Part shown: positions 62,784-64,000 of the stretch, piece by piece
Layout of the letters: each line of letters opens with the position of its first letter
Position numbering within the stretch: position 1 is the first letter of the stretch
DNA from: Thiotrichaceae bacterium
GTDB taxonomy: Bacteria; Pseudomonadota; Gammaproteobacteria; Thiotrichales; Thiotrichaceae
Length of the DNA: 64,000 bases
Assembly (NCBI GenBank): GCA_026989335.1
Contig: JALSJN010000007.1
Location: 1 to 64,000, forward strand
Direction of reading: 5' to 3'
Program-made: the position numbers and the translations under genes
The notes under the pieces: model-generated
Told to the model about the DNA's origin: nothing
Seen by the model: the letters and a program-made list of their open reading frames with translations, nothing else
The model's database searches: none

Positions 62784-64000
62784 ATGAAGGAGAGTATCGT
62801 TAATAAATATTTACATTATCTAATTACCCTCTTAGCCGTAGCACTTTTTAGCTTATCGGTTACGGCTGAAGTGAACTTTAAAAAAAATGAAGATGATAAT
62901 AATACTCAACATACAGCCAGCATTAAAAAGCTGGTTATTCCGCAGACATTTGATCAATGGAAACAATCGTTTAAAGCGTTAGCACTACAATATCAAATAA
63001 ATGCCGAGGTTGTGAATGAAGCCTTAGATGGGCTGAAGCCTGATTCTGAAATACTTAAATTAGATGCCAGTCAGCCAGAATTTACCCGCAATATTTGGGA
63101 TTATCTGGATAATGCAATTTCTAAACAGCGCCTAAAAAAAGGCAGCCAATTATTAAAAAAACATAAACACCTGTTTGATGAAATAGAGCAACAATACGGT
63201 GTGCAGCGAGAAACAATTGTCGCTATTTGGGCAATGGAAAGTGACTTTGGGCGTAACTATGGGAATAAAAGTGTTATACGCTCATTAGCCACTTTAGCGC
63301 ATCATGGCAAGCGCTCAGAGTTTGCCCAAACTGAATTGCTAGAAGCTTTGCAAATTATTCAAGATCAAAAACTAGACCCAGAAAAGTTAGTGGGTTCATG
63401 GGCGGGTGCTATGGGGCAAGCACAGTTTATGCCCAGCTCTTATCGCAAATACGCGATCGATTATAACAAAGATGGCAAGGTTGATATTTGGACTTCTTTA
63501 CCTGATGTTTTTGCATCCATTGCTAATTTTCTAGCTGAATCGGGTTGGCGAAAAGATGAAGATTGGGGTGTGGAAGTTAGACTGCCTAATGACTTTGATT
63601 GGAAGCTCAATACATCATCCTACGAATTACGCTTTTTACAATGGAAAGAGCTGGCGGTGAATAGTATTAATGCCCGTCCTTTTCCCTATATTCAACGTTT
63701 GGCAAGTCTATTTATACCCGCAGGACGCTTCGGACCAACCTTCTTAGTGACACATAACTTTCATGTGATTAAACGTTATAATAATTCATCCAGTTATGCC
63801 CTTGGGGTCGCACAACTTAGCCGCTTATTAGCGGGAGGGGAAGGTATTCAAACTGCATGGCCGCGTGAAGATAAGGCGCTCAGTTATTATGATATTGAAG
63901 AAATCCAATTACGCCTGAGTCTTAACGGGCATGACCCTGGACCGAATGATGGAAAAATGGGAGCGAAAACGCGAGAAGCTATTCGAACATGGCAGTTAGA
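62784..64000 (+). CDS. Lytic murein transglycosylase, MltB type (partial)
   Basis: 405 codons visible, open at the right edge. Signal peptide (LHYLITLLAVALFSLSVTA). MltB-type catalytic domain: VAIWAMESDFGRNYGN with the catalytic Glu, SWAGAMGQAQFMPSSY, then a C-terminal peptidoglycan-binding module (QLRLSLNGHDPGPNDGKMGAKTREAIRTWQL). Cleaves peptidoglycan to 1,6-anhydro products. ATG 62784 is chosen; an AAGGAG lies just after it rather than before, so the true start is uncertain. Confidence 0.93.
   Translation, partial: MKESIVNKYLHYLITLLAVALFSLSVTAEVNFKKNEDDNNTQHTASIKKLVIPQTFDQWKQSFKALALQYQINAEVVNEALDGLKPDSEILKLDASQPEFTRNIWDYLDNAISKQRLKKGSQLLKKHKHLFDEIEQQYGVQRETIVAIWAMESDFGRNYGNKSVIRSLATLAHHGKRSEFAQTELLEALQIIQDQKLDPEKLVGSWAGAMGQAQFMPSSYRKYAIDYNKDGKVDIWTSLPDVFASIANFLAESGWRKDEDWGVEVRLPNDFDWKLNTSSYELRFLQWKELAVNSINARPFPYIQRLASLFIPAGRFGPTFLVTHNFHVIKRYNNSSSYALGVAQLSRLLAGGEGIQTAWPREDKALSYYDIEEIQLRLSLNGHDPGPNDGKMGAKTREAIRTWQL

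Overview
The window is a continuous piece of a gammaproteobacterial chromosome. It is fairly AT-rich by eye, has compact Shine-Dalgarno-led operons, and contains no rRNA genes, insertion sequences or CRISPR arrays. The gammaproteobacterial reading rests on cmoA-cmoB, tldD-pmbA, lptE, the PiT/DUF47 pair, a sigma-32 style htpG promoter and the long rpsN without zinc ligands. Genus cannot be fixed from sequence alone; a free-living, probably aquatic relative of Thiotrichales/Methylococcales-like lineages is a guess.

Region 1 (1-14200) is the translation super-operon: the end of tuf, then rpsJ, the S10, spc and alpha blocks through rplQ, with secY and rpoA inside, closed by a perfect 18-bp inverted-repeat terminator. 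A promoter with a GC-rich discriminator lies between rpsJ and rplC, and a leader-like structure precedes rpsM.

Region 2 (14200-26000) holds a small membrane protein with bioB, a minor-pilin cluster led by a short PilY1 (pilY1-fimT-pilV-pilW-pilX), a 380-bp element that looks like a MITE, an unusual short-chain dehydrogenase, cmoA-cmoB (tRNA wobble uridine modification) and parA-parB.

Region 3 (26000-37100) is more accessory: two orphan proteins, a Phd/RelE-type toxin-antitoxin pair, sdaA, an MFS transporter with a fresh 18-bp duplication, a dihaem cytochrome c whose first codons come from a dispersed 9-bp-period repeat, a polysaccharide-lyase-like gene broken by a single-base frameshift, an NAD-dependent DNA ligase that resembles the Campylobacterota type, and a large membrane-anchored protein with six beta-sandwich repeats.

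Region 4 (37100-47300) contains htpG, the DUF47-PiT phosphate pair, an RlmI-like methyltransferase, a Cys-rich GDCCVxC protein, and the most intriguing pair: a membrane-anchored coiled-coil protein with three helix-hairpin-helix modules translationally coupled to a membrane-anchored protein with five Ig-like repeats and an OmpA peptidoglycan-binding domain. Their predicted topologies place the first in the cytoplasm and the second in the periplasm, so together they could form a link across the inner membrane.

Region 5 (46800-64000) is housekeeping: a DUF498 protein, hom-thrC (threonine synthesis), a nitrilase, tldD-pmbA, an orphan exopolysaccharide-type deacetylase, tRNA-Pro(GGG), a RecJ-linked conserved protein with recJ, fbp, leuS, lptE, and the start of an MltB-type lytic transglycosylase that runs off the end.
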